Below are positions 8,942-17,768 of a stretch of DNA of 18,924 nt, in pieces. Source of the DNA: Sporisorium sorghi (Eukaryota; Basidiomycota; Ustilaginomycetes; Ustilaginales; Ustilaginaceae); assembly GCA_023212695.1 (NCBI GenBank), contig JALCCG010000364.1, positions 1-18,924 on the forward strand. Direction: 5' to 3'. Numbering within the stretch: the first letter of the stretch is position 1; every line of letters begins with the position of its first letter. The position numbers were made by a program, and so were the translations under genes. The notes beneath the pieces were generated by a model. It was not told the DNA's origin. It made no database searches and saw only the letters and a list, made by a program, of their open reading frames with translations.

Positions 8942-9413
8942 GCGAGGTGAGGCGAGGCGAGTCGAATCAACAGACTGAATGCAGACCGCGGCTTTTGCCC
9001 TCGTTCTGCGCTCTCTGTTTTGCGCTGGGTGTGAGTGTGCAAAGCCGTCGGAACGAAAATCAGTCAGTCAGCCGGAGAATCCGACAAGCTCTGAGATGGA
9101 AGCGAAGCGAGCTGACGGACGACGATTGAGCACGCTGCACGCACCTCTGCGTCCCGTGGCAGCAGCAGAGACAGGCAGGAGAACCGTCACAGTTCGAAGT
9201 CACAGAAGCTGAGTCAAGATCGTCACCACTTTGGGGTGAGAAAGAGAGAAACAGAGCGTTGCCTTGCCTTGTCTTTGACTCACCTTTGCGTGTGCGTGTG
9301 TTCGTGTCTGTGAGTGCTTTGGCACCTGCACTCTCGAAGTGGAGACTCGGCGAAATGGCAGTGTGCCGCTGCTGCTGCTGCGCTCGTGCGTGGATTTCGG
9401 TTCGTTTTGTGTG

Positions 9414-9440
9414 TTTTTTTTTTTTTTTTTTTTTTTTTTT
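9414..9440. repeat. T27 homopolymer run
   Basis: Twenty-seven consecutive T within the gene-free region; its length is approximate as for all such runs. Confidence 0.88.
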
Positions 9441-9492
9441 CTTCTCCTTGCAACAACTCGCGACGGATGGTTACGGCAGAGGCGGCAGGAGC

Positions 9493-9522
9493 GCAAAGGC
9501 CAGCTGGGCAAAGGCCAGCTGG
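9493..9522. repeat. 15 bp perfect tandem duplication
   Basis: GCAAAGGCCAGCTGG is present twice head to tail at 9493-9507 and 9508-9522 with no mismatch, suggesting a recent duplication. Confidence 0.9.
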
Positions 9523-11090
9523 ATTTTTCGACCCTCGACCCTTTCCCTCTGTCTCCTTTGGAATGGCGGCGCAGCGTTTGCCTGACTGACTGCCTAGCAG
9601 TGACCAAAAGAGTGATTCGACCGACTCGCTCGCTTGCTTGCAGAGCTTGCCACCACCACGACCAGCACCAACGCACGATTTCTCTTGGTAGCAACGTCGC
9701 CACTTCGATGACGAGTCTCGATGTTGAGCTGCAGGATGAGGCTAGCAACGAAGAGCGAGGTTTCGCTCTTCGAGTCCAGATCCGTTCCGAGAACAAGTCG
9801 AGACACCCAGTTACGACGACGACGATGACGACGCTGCAGACGGAGCGAGTATGACTTTGAAGAAGCGACGACGGTCAGCCGGGTGCCAAGAGATATGAGC
9901 GACGTTCACCCTCGCGTGTGTGCGAAAGCGATGGCGACTTGATGCGAGCACGGGGATAAGCGGGCCGCCTCCTTCTGCTTGACTGCTCCACCGACGACTA
10001 AGTGCGGCGCACGTCTTGCTTCCACACTTACTTGCTTGTCGAGTTTGGGCACAGCCTCTGGGCTCCTGTTGTTGTTGCTACGTTCTCTGCCGCTCTCGAC
10101 TGCCTCTGTCCTACAGAAGGTGGCGAACCAAGTTGCGCAGCTGCTCAGCTGCTCGACGGCGATAGGTGCACGAGGCCGGCGCAATCGAACAAGCGAGGTC
10201 AGATCGGGGCTTCGCTTTCGGTATTAGGCGGCTGCTCGGCAACAGGGAGACGGAGACTTCTTGCGCAAGTCGTCTGGGCAAAAGCAAATGCCGCTGGTAC
10301 GTAGCCCCTTCGCCGTCCGTCCCGAGTTCGCTGGTACACGCTCGTGTTGCGCAGCTGAGCGTTCCGATTCGATCGAATGACGTACTGCGACCGGCCTTGA
10401 CCAGCAGCTGTTCTGATTGGGTATCACCTGCGAATGGGAGCGCTTCCCACCAAATCGATCCAGATTTCTTCTGCGTTACAGGTGGCGAACGAATGAATGT
10501 GAAAAAGGAGAGACGCTGTGTCGAGACAAGCGAGACGGAGCTGCAGCTGTAGGAAAGTAAACGAGGGTGCAAGAAAGAGGGATCTGCGTCGAAAGGAAAA
10601 GAAGGCGGATCAAAGTGCTCCGTGACCAAGTCGAGCTTTTGAGGGGCAGACGATTCGCAGCCAGCGTGGGAAGCTGGCATACAAGGACGTTGCACAACGT
10701 CAGCTCTCGCTCGACTCTATGATAGGACAGCTCCAAGAACTCGCACCTTCCCGGGCCAGCTGAAGACCAGCTGCATCCGATACGCAGCGCTGGGATGGCA
10801 CGACCAACATCTTCTCTATGCTCAAGAAGCTCCGCAACCATAACGGCAAACTGGCAAGCACTTCGGGAAAAGCAGCGGCAGGCAGCTACTCGAAGCTCAT
10901 CTTGCCGCCATCTCGGCGCAGTGAGCTCTTGCTCGAGCTACACCAATGCGCATCACAGAGTTTCCGGTAAGCTCTGGCTCGACAACGACGTTGCGGGCGG
11001 ATCACTCGACCCGGTGGCAAAAAGCAAGACCAGAGCGGAGCATGGTATCAGCTCTTTTGAGGCGTTGACGCAGAACAGCGACACTTCAGC

Positions 11091-11104
11091 CGGCAATCGG
11101 CAAT
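11091..11104. repeat. CGGCAAT tandem pair
   Basis: The 7-mer CGGCAAT occurs twice in direct succession. The same word occurs at 8914 and 11898 and, as inverted arms, near 14643-14665. Confidence 0.6.
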
Positions 11105-11738
11105 GGTGACCGGTTACACTCTCCTCGAGCTTGTCACTCCTCTTCGTGATCAGCTTGCTGGCACCTTGCTCGTCATCGGTAGCGGCACGTCTAACTCAAA
11201 CGAACCAAGTTCGCCCGGCAAGCTTGGTTTAGCCCGAGGCTTCGAGAAGCAACACCGACTCGGACAACACAGCCGCAGACAAGCCGACGACAGGACAAAG
11301 TTGAACTGGGACAAGCTGTCATCACTGCTTAGTCTCTGAACAGAGAGTAGATTTCGTTCCAGACTCAGGCTCGATGTCTACACAGCAGATTTACACGCTC
11401 GCTTCCCATCTTGGGCTGCTTGTCAGCTCTCGCAAAACGGCAACAACAAGAACGACGACAAGCTCCAAGCCGATTCTCTGTCATCGCCATTCCCTCTTCG
11501 ACGACAAGCTCGTAGACGAGAGTTTCGCCGGCCTCATAGCTTCGAGACATTCTTCCAACATCTCAATCCCAGAACCTAACCTTGGCGATGAAAGAAGGAT
11601 CGTGGCGATCTCATCGCGAGAGCCGAACGTCAAACATCCCCACCAGAATGCAATACCTTAATTGTGGGCGGCTCGTCGCTGTCGAGCTTGCATTTTGACG
11701 TGCCGGTCGCCGGCGTTTGCCTATCCGGCGAGAGGTTC

Positions 11739-11750
11739 TTTGCCGGCAAA
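11739..11750. promoter_or_regulatory. 12 bp palindrome TTTGCCGGCAAA
   Basis: A perfect palindrome about 370 bp beyond the 3' end of the oxidase gene, in a stretch with several CCGG words. It could be a dimeric factor site; there is no further support. Confidence 0.25.
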
Positions 11751-12114
11751 AGCGACAGATGCGATCCCGCTGGTCAACCTCATGGTTCCGATGACAAACT
11801 CAGCGTCTACTCCGCATGCACACCGTGCAGATGAAAGAAACTCGGAATGGTGGGGCTGTCATGCATATGTACGTGCGCCACGAAGTTTAACCGGTGCCGG
11901 CAATGCAATTCCTCCCTCGCGTCCGAAAGTAGAGGGCTTTTGGCCGTCATTACGGTGTTGATGGATGGATTGGCTCAGCAGTTGCCAAGCTCGTCTGGTG
12001 ATCACGATCAAAGGTGTTTTAGCAGGGAACGTGATGATGGGTGGTAAGTGATGCCGAGCTCTAGTGCACTCGAGAGAAACATGCTGAACAGAAACGATGC
12101 GCAGATCGCAAAGA

Positions 12115-13401
12115 TTAGGCCGTCTTTTCGGCCGCAGCAGCAGCACTGGAGCCGTCGCCGAGATCCTTGCCCTTGGCCCATTCGAGCGCCTCTTCACGCT
12201 CCAAGCCGTAGATCTCTGCGCGCATCTTTGCCGGTGGCTCGCGCAGTGCGAATGGGTTGGGATCGTCGGCCTCGAGCGAGGCAAACGTGTGGTTGATGTG
12301 TCGATGCGTTGCCTCGTCGGCGCGAACAGCTCGGATGACGTCGACGAGCATGGCGTTGTCGCCGAGCTGCCAATACTGCTTGGCGATCTCGGGTGCGGGC
12401 AGGACCTCCCACTCGGGCAGTCGTCCCTCCTTCAGGTCCTCGAGGATGAACGAGTAGGTGAGCACGGCTTCCTCCTCGAGCACGCCGACGAACCGGTGCG
12501 CCACCTTGGGCGAGACCAGGTAGAAGACGAAGAAGAAGTTGTAGAAGACGCCTTGAGCAAGTAGGACGAACATGCGGGCGATCCATCCAGGCTTTGGTCC
12601 TAGCGACATGAAGGTCAAAAGATGCATGCGCTCGTTCTCGGCGTCCTCGAGCATGGTGTGGATCCATCCCTTGTCCTTCTTCATCAATCGGAGGCTCTGG
12701 AGGTGGCGACAGGTGGCGGCGACCATGCCCGGCACGCCGGCGATGGTTTCGAGGAAGATGATGCGGTTCAGCCAGCCGTCCGGGCCGAAGCAGAGTCCCT
12801 TTGCGCGCATCTCTCGCAGCGTCATGGCTCCGTCGTTCTTGGCGAGCTCGTCGAGATCGGCGCCGGTCTCATTGACGACCGGCTTGGCATTGGCATCATC
12901 CTTGGAGTGCTGGAAGCGCTGCACGAGCCTGGACGAGGGCAGCGCGACGGTCTTTTCGACGTCCTCCTTCTTGATGGGCGGGAACTTGACGCCCGTGTGA
13001 TCCGGATAGCGCGTGGCCATGTCAAAGATGGTGCGTGCCGTGGTGCACATGGCTTTGGCGACCTTGTCACCGAACGTCTTGCTCTGGCGATGCACGACCT
13101 TGACGCTGTCGAGATCGCTCTCCGAGTAGATCGGGTGGAAGAGCAGGTAGCTGCCGTCCGGATGCTTGAGACCCGGTGTGCCCGGTCGGTCTTTGGCCTG
13201 CACGGCGCTTTTGTGCGATGGCGTAGGTTCTGATGATGTCGAGTAGGCGCGTCGGGACGAAGAGGATGATGAAGAGGCGAAAGGGTGGTGCTGGAGTCGT
13301 GCCATGTTGGCGAGGATAGCATGCCTGCTGGCGGTGGTGCCACTGTACGCGCCGACGACGGCGGCAGAGGCGGCACATGTGAGTGGTCTACCGACCTGCA
13401 T
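12115..13401 (-). CDS. AOX1: Alternative oxidase, mitochondrial
   Basis: This intronless gene encodes 428 residues of the cyanide-insensitive ubiquinol oxidase of the inner mitochondrial membrane, which passes electrons from ubiquinol to oxygen without pumping protons. The diiron ligand motifs are all present: LET (Glu218), NERMH (Glu257, His260), LEEEA (309-311) and RADEATH (Glu363, His366). The hydrophobic stretch at about 277-296 fits the monotopic membrane surface of the family. The N-terminus is arginine/serine-rich with a RRAYST sequence near residue 50 that resembles a processing-peptidase site. The frame extends upstream to 13476, but that end is a TTG; 13401 is the first ATG. A TATA box about 110 bp upstream supports this start. 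The long serine-rich presequence and C-terminal alanine run are normal fungal variation. A repeat-derived block begins about 1.25 kb upstream. Confidence 0.96.
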   Translation of the reverse strand: MQVGRPLTCAASAAVVGAYSGTTASRHAILANMARLQHHPFASSSSSSSRRAYSTSSEPTPSHKSAVQAKDRPGTPGLKHPDGSYLLFHPIYSESDLDSVKVVHRQSKTFGDKVAKAMCTTARTIFDMATRYPDHTGVKFPPIKKEDVEKTVALPSSRLVQRFQHSKDDANAKPVVNETGADLDELAKNDGAMTLREMRAKGLCFGPDGWLNRIIFLETIAGVPGMVAATCRHLQSLRLMKKDKGWIHTMLEDAENERMHLLTFMSLGPKPGWIARMFVLLAQGVFYNFFFVFYLVSPKVAHRFVGVLEEEAVLTYSFILEDLKEGRLPEWEVLPAPEIAKQYWQLGDNAMLVDVIRAVRADEATHRHINHTFASLEADDPNPFALREPPAKMRAEIYGLEREEALEWAKGKDLGDGSSAAAAAEKTA

Positions 13402-13507
13402 GGTTGTTGTTAGTCGTTGCTGTTGTTGCTTGCGTTGGTACGTTGGATGGAGATAGTGAATGATGGTCTTGGTCAATCCAGAGTCGAGGACAGAGAATGG
13501 CCGATGC

Positions 13508-13513
13508 TATATA
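13508..13513 (-). promoter_or_regulatory. TATA box of the alternative oxidase gene
   Basis: TATATA on the minus strand, in GTATATAGC, lies about 107 bp before the ATG. Initiation some 30 bp downstream would give a leader of about 75 nt containing CAA repeats. A TATA box fits a stress-induced gene such as an alternative oxidase. Confidence 0.5.
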
Positions 13514-14663
13514 CAACTTGGAACGAAGGCTAGGAGACACTCGGGACGCCTGCCACAAGGGCAATGACGGGAGGGACCACAAGCAGGAAGGACACGGGCC
13601 ACCGGTCGGCTGCTCGCGGGCTGCTCGTGGGCTGCTTCGGTAAGTGAAATAGACTCGGCGCAATTGGATGGCAGCCTCTCCGAGTTGACACGCACGCACA
13701 CGCCTTTCGCTCGCCAAGCTGACCACTCCGACCGGCTTGCCGAGGAAGCGCCTCGTTTACCGATGCAGAACCGTGCATGGACCTTGGATAAACATGCGTT
13801 TTTAATTGCAAGCGAACAAGACACGCAGCCCGAGCAGCGATCGAACCTCGGCTTTCGTCATCCACTTGCAGCGGGTCGGTCTTCGCATGACAAAGAGAGG
13901 TGAGAGGCGAGAGACGGACACAGTGACAGAGACAAGGCGAGCTTCGACAGAGGAAGTGTGCTTGCTGCCCACACAGACGAGGGCGCTGTTCGACGGATTC
14001 CCTAAATTCTCCGAGACCGTGCGCTGCAAGTACCCTTTTCTTCCTCGTGCCGGGCAGCACCGTGTAAGGGCAGCCTGACATTTCCTTTGCGCGATGCTTT
14101 TGTAATGTCGGCTGTCAAAGGACGCCGCAGACAGCATCCTTGGGCTCCGCTCCAATCGCGCAAGAGGGTCTGTCTAGTCTTCTCGCCTCGTGTGCGTTAG
14201 TGGCAAACAGCACAGCACTGCATTTGCTAACAAGATGTGAACTTCGAGCATCGTCTTTCGTGCATCGTTCGATTGGCACTTGGTAGGCTTGGGGTTACCA
14301 AGTTGCGCGCAAAGCTTGCAGTCCTCACAGGGGAGCTTTGAGATCTTGTGACCCGCGGGTCGTGCGGAAGCGCAGTCGAGAGACAAGCTGCAACATCTCC
14401 AGCGGACCCTTTCTCCGGTCTATTTTCGTCTCGGTAGAGATCGGTAAACGCGCCGCCCTCTTCCGACCTGGGCCATCCGTGGCTCCCACATCACGCCCCG
14501 CTTTCCCTTTGTGTACCAACTTGACTCGCACTGAAAAGTCTGCTCAGGCTCGTCTCTCACAACAGAACCAAGTCGTTTGGCAGCTTCCCAACATTGGATG
14601 TCTGGAAAAAAAAAAAAGGCAACATTGGGCTGTGTACCTTCCATCGGCAAACAAACATTGCCG
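13514..14663. other. Upstream region of the alternative oxidase gene, no gene seen
   Basis: About 1.15 kb of CpG-rich native-type DNA. ORFs up to 183 codons exist, but none shows a family motif. It should include the oxidase promoter. A12 occurs at 14606-14617. It ends at an abrupt change in composition. Confidence 0.6.
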
Positions 14664-14665
14664 AT
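14643..14665. repeat. Inverted repeat ATCGGCAA-N7-TTGCCGAT
   Basis: Perfect 8 bp arms with a 7 nt spacer. The arms carry the CGGCAA word also seen in the gene-free region. It sits exactly at the left edge of the CpG-depleted block and holds the last CpG before it. Confidence 0.6.
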
Positions 14666-14685
14666 CTGCTAGGCAGTGGCTTCTG

Positions 14686-14763
14686 TCACTCTAGCAACTT
14701 CTTGTACACCTTGATCTTCCTCACACACTTGTGTTCATCTATTTTCTTGCTGCTAAGGTCCAT
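14686..14763 (-). pseudogene. Short basic peptide ORF, possible coding remnant
   Basis: A 25-codon reading frame begins MDLSSKKIDEH and ends KVYKKLLE before a stop at the left edge of the block. The lysine-rich, amphipathic wording looks protein-like, but it is too short to assign and may be chance. Confidence 0.15.
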
Positions 14764-14780
14764 GAAATAAATCACAACCT

Positions 14781-15290
14781 ACAGTCACATCCATAACCAT
14801 CCCACATCTTTCAAATTCTTGTTCCAAAAATTTGGGATTCTAAGCTGCAGAGCACTACACCATCTCAAAGCTACAATCCTTCCCAAAAATGATCACCTCC
14901 TTTTTTGTGCAATTCTTCTAAGACACAGTTAAAATGAGTATAGTTTCAAGCTCCAAAGTTTTACAAGCTGCAATATTCCAGCAATTTTTATGTAAATGAA
15001 TGACCTGCAGACCAAAGGATGCAAAATCACACTTTGGGGCACTTCATCGGTGTAGTTTTAAACCACTACAACACACTCAAGAAAAATGGATGGCCCCTTG
15101 TTTTGGTGTGAGATTGTAGCCATATATAGCATTTGTCAGCTCCAGGTGCCAGAAAAATGTGTGCATTTCCTTGTATTAATGTGTTGATCATTCTTGTGAG
15201 GTATGGTACTTTGAGATGGTGTGGTGCTGTGGAGCTTAGATTTTGACCAATTGCAGAACTAAATGTGGGTAAATTTTAGATGTGACTGGA
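14781..15290. repeat. Fold-back (inverted-repeat) element of about 510 bp
   Basis: The left arm (about 14781-14891) and right arm (about 15185-15288) are inverted copies around a centre of about 290 bp. The best part is 14839-14870 against 15209-15240, 29 of 32 bases identical. Similarity resumes outward at GATGTGACTG (right) with CAGTCACATC (left) and inward at GATCATT. The centre has its own small hairpin (GTGTAGT with ACTACAACAC) near 15050-15073. It resembles a miniature inverted-repeat element without coding capacity. Flanking duplications are not obvious. Confidence 0.6.
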
Positions 15291-15473
15291 AGAAAGTTGG
15301 TCTTTTGGCTGTCAGCAACTCTGCTTGGCCAATTTTCTATAGGCTCAATTCCAGCAGCTGGCTCAGCAGTGTGAGTCATGGATGGTTGCCCTTTGTGACC
15401 ACATCAGAGCTATCAACCCTCTGTTCACAAGGTCAACTGCGCTATCATCAGCAACACTCATGTGCTCCAAGCC

Positions 15474-15761
15474 ATGTACCCAACAATATGGGCTTATTGC
15501 ATCCAGTACACCTTCAACTTCCTCTCACTGTTCCCTGGTGATGAGGTTCTGACAGACCCCAGTCTTCACCCAGGTGGCTTCAGCTACATCAAAGGTTCAG
15601 CTTACATCAAGATTCTTTGTGACATTGATGTCCTCTGCAGTCACATTGATCATTTCTTCAACAAGGCCAGACTGCCTTTGCTTGGTTGCCGGTGCAAATC
15701 CCTTTCACAAAACATGGGGCATCTAGCATCACTCAAGAAAATCCCTTGGCTTGGAAACTAA
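15474..15761 (+). pseudogene. Decayed ORF fragment, unknown family
   Basis: The frame reads MYPTIWAYCIQYTF, then FSLFPGDEV-like and GGFSYIKGSAYIK segments, 95 codons from the first ATG. The amino-acid composition is protein-like, but I do not recognise the family. It lacks a sensible upstream start and runs into the 122 bp repeat. It is probably a relic of the coding part of a repeat. Confidence 0.25.
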
Positions 15762-15776
15762 CATATAGAGGACGTT

Positions 15777-15898
15777 GTTATGGATCACATTGGGATGGGT
15801 TGATTGTGAAGGGATCAGGAGATTGGTTGACTCAACTCGGTGGCTGCAGCATTGGCCACTGGGAGCGGAGGCTGCTCTGGGCATGGTGTGAAGTCTCC
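15777..15898 (+). repeat. 122 bp dispersed repeat, left copy
   Basis: This copy aligns without gaps to the reverse complement of 17647-17768, about 77% identical by eye, with 20 transitions and 8 transversions. Identical cores include the GGCTGCAGCATTGGCCAC and CTCTGGGCATGG words. Translated, both give GCSIGH..RLLWAW. No CpG is shared between the copies. Confidence 0.85.
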
Positions 15899-16042
15899 AA
15901 CCTCCTTCTTCTCGATGATTGTATTTTACGGTGGCCTGCTATAGCCATCTCTGGTCCACCAACAGCCACAGCACTTCACATAACAGCACACAAGAAGCCA
16001 TTCAACAACACTATCAAAGACCACGGGGTGTAATCCAAGAAA

Positions 16043-16693
16043 ATGCACAACAACATGGTGCTTGAAGCCAATATCACCGAGCCCTTCAATGCCAGCGAGC
16101 ATGCTGAGGAGGATGCTAACTTTGCTGCAGAGGCTGCACCGTTTCACCACAACATGGTACTCACCGAACATGGCCATCACATTGGCACTGTCAAACCTGG
16201 ACCAACCCTGCAGCTCGAGGACACCCTGGCTGACCTGGAGCAACTCATCCACGACACCAGCATGGCTTTTCCGGGCATGACCAAACTGTGGTGGATGGGC
16301 AGAAACATGGGAGAGATGCACTTTGTGCTTATTGGATACCTCGAATCCACCCGCCTTCACAACAACAATGTTGAGGATCTCGTACACACATTCCAGACTG
16401 TGGAGCAGAGGGCAGTCGACCTGGGAGTACCTATCAACAACTCCATCCTGGCCGATCTCTTCCAATGCAGGTTTGATGGCCACCCCATCGGAGCCGCCAG
16501 ATACGACACTTTCGACTGGACCACTGCTGCCCTCCTTTGCCAGGCAGCACTGGTGCGGAACTATGCCATCGAGTCACTGGCTCACAACATGACTCAGGAG
16601 GAGATCTTCAACTCTCTCCACAGACCATCAATGCTCAGGAATAGGCGTGACCATGACTGGTCGACTCAACAACACTCCATCTGTCTCAACTAG
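16043..16693 (+). CDS. Uncharacterised ORF of 216 residues inside the repeat block
   Basis: This is the only long ATG-started ORF in the block. It is richer in GC than its surroundings (about 53-55%) and somewhat richer in CpG, which suggests a former coding constraint. The protein has an acidic N-terminal half (NASEHAEEDANFAAEA), a segment around WWMGRNMGEMHFVLIGYLEST, and a C-terminal helical part (FDWTTAALLCQAALVRNYA). No signal peptide, membrane segment, zinc knuckle or protease motif is visible. It could be a gag-like or captured gene of a mobile element, or a relic lacking exons. An antisense ORF covers part of it, which I take as a shadow. I do not recognise a function. Confidence 0.35.
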   Translation: MHNNMVLEANITEPFNASEHAEEDANFAAEAAPFHHNMVLTEHGHHIGTVKPGPTLQLEDTLADLEQLIHDTSMAFPGMTKLWWMGRNMGEMHFVLIGYLESTRLHNNNVEDLVHTFQTVEQRAVDLGVPINNSILADLFQCRFDGHPIGAARYDTFDWTTAALLCQAALVRNYAIESLAHNMTQEEIFNSLHRPSMLRNRRDHDWSTQQHSICLN

Positions 16694-16867
16694 TCATATG
16701 GCAATGTCAACCATTCACTCATCAAACATGCGGAGCCTGAGGACAACATCATTTGGGGAGGCTTGCCCTCTCACTCACCTAGACGGTGAGCCCAGGTTAT
16801 AACCACCCTGCTCTTGAGACTTGGTCTGGAGGGTAGGAGGCTGTGTCACTGACCCAGGTTGTGTGGG

Positions 16868-16887
16868 CATGTTCATCCATGAACATG
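16868..16887. repeat. 20 bp palindrome with 9 bp arms
   Basis: CATGTTCAT and ATGAACATG are perfect inverted arms separated by two C. In single-stranded DNA or RNA they would form a tight hairpin. Confidence 0.7.
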
Positions 16888-16997
16888 GTGGTGTCTGGGA
16901 TGACTCTGAGCGAGAAAGGGTGCTCCACAGGACTGTCATTGCCTCCCTGCAAGTTATGCGCCTGGGGTCTGAGAATCTCAACACGAAGAGAGAGCCA

Positions 16998-17063
16998 CCT
17001 TGCATATGAAGTCACCAACCTTGAAAGGAGAGGGGCCTTGCATGTGAAGTTGCTCATCTCGTA
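16998..17063. repeat. Degenerate minisatellite units, first cluster
   Basis: Two units of about 38 bp start CCTTGCATATGAAGTCAC and CCTTGCATGTGAAGTTGC. A related pair occurs about 530 bp downstream in the same orientation. Confidence 0.5.
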
Positions 17064-17273
17064 CACAAGCCAGTCTTAGCTGCAAGGTCAAGCAGACGAC
17101 AGCTATTGAGGCCAGCAAGGAGGTGCTGGGTGCTAGTGGCCCACATTGATGCCAAACAGGGGTGGGACAGATGCGAGTGGGTCCAAGCTCTTGGCCCACT
17201 GCAGGTTCATGTGGGATGAGTGGGAGGAGGAGGAGAAGGGTGGTTGACGTGGCCAGAGACTATGGGGCTGCTG

Positions 17274-17458
17274 TATATAAGCCACAACTTCACGATGGTG
17301 GACAGGCAAGAGCCCATCCACTCTATCATATACCTTCTTTATAATAAGCTCAGCTTCTTCACAGTCTCTTAGTATTATCAGCTGCAGCATTCACTAGACT
17401 CGATACAAGCCTCAAGGTCACCTGGGTTTTGTACGGGAGCATTACAAGTTATACAACA
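17274..17458 (+). mobile_element. Possible 3' part of an LTR (TATA box to AACA end)
   Basis: TATATAA at 17274-17280, followed by GCCACAAC, looks like an LTR promoter. About 180 bp on, ATTACAAGTTATACAACA is followed by CCATCAGAGCATG, whose ATCAGAGCATG part (17461-17471) resembles the initiator-methionine tRNA primer-binding site of Ty1/copia elements (usually TGGTATCAGAGC). The first four bases of the site do not fit, no 5' LTR end starting TGTTG was found, and no pol region follows. If real, this is a degraded remnant. A weaker similar promoter word (TTTTTAAGCCACAAG) lies near 17994. Confidence 0.25.
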
Positions 17459-17529
17459 CCATCAGAGCATGCTGCATTGCCTCTGAACAAGGTGACCACA
17501 AGGATCAGTCAGCTTCAAAGACAAAGGCT

Positions 17530-17605
17530 CGCTAGTTTTGAGTTCACCAGCCTTGTAGACAAGCACTGCTTACTTATGAGCTCAGCAACTTTGAATGTTA
17601 GGTAG
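17530..17605. repeat. Degenerate minisatellite units, second cluster
   Basis: Units near GAGTTCACCAGCCTTG and GAGCTCAGCAACTTTG repeat the pattern of the cluster at 16998-17063. On the minus strand they continue in the frame of the right 122 bp repeat (VAELISK and STRLVNSKLASL). Confidence 0.45.
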
Positions 17606-17646
17606 TTTTCCTTAGAGCCCAGAAGCCAGGTGCACAACCCTTGACA

Positions 17647-17768
17647 GGAGGCTTCGTACCATGCCCAGAGTAGCCTCTGCTCACGGTGGCCAATGCTGCA
17701 GCCTTTGGGTCGAGCCACTGGATCTCCTGATCCACTTGCAATCGCACCATCCTGGAGCGATCCATAAC
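17647..17768 (-). repeat. 122 bp dispersed repeat, right copy (inverted)
   Basis: This is the inverted partner of 15777-15898. It lies within a 132-codon minus-strand ORF (17515-17913) that is probably not a gene but the frame of the repeat. This copy keeps five CpGs where the left copy has TpG or CpA, and has CpA at the two places where the left copy keeps a CpG. Confidence 0.85.

Larger units (their letters stand above)
7843..12114. other. Gene-free region upstream of the Ndt80-like factor
   Basis: I find no ORF here with a recognisable family, conserved motif or convincing splice pattern on either strand; ORFs reach at most about 200 codons and look like chance frames of GC-rich DNA. Base composition is native-like and CpG-rich. 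It separates two minus-strand genes, so it should hold the promoter of the Ndt80-like gene and the terminator of the oxidase gene. A noncoding RNA or a small multi-exon gene (for example on + between about 10800 and 11660, where three ORFs follow each other) cannot be excluded. Confidence 0.6.

Noticed and set aside
8470..11440. Ndt80-type CRCAAA sites as evidence for self-regulation of the Ndt80-like gene
   Set aside because: Several CGCAAA words occur (near 8477, 9018, 11429), but none matches the full extended consensus and the number is within chance.
13402..13476. N-terminal extension of the alternative oxidase by 25 residues
   Set aside because: It would start at TTG, and the TATA box only about 30 bp further upstream would place the transcript start at about the same place.
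13839..13847. Possible tRNA B box (complement reads GGTTCGATC)
   Set aside because: The flanking bases cannot form the T stem, and no A box or cloverleaf is present.
15926..16483. Minus-strand ORF of 185 codons opposite the unknown plus-strand ORF
   Set aside because: Its start lies inside the plus ORF and its residues (runs such as VVV and CCGC) look like the complement of a coding frame; the plus frame has the better composition and a true ATG.
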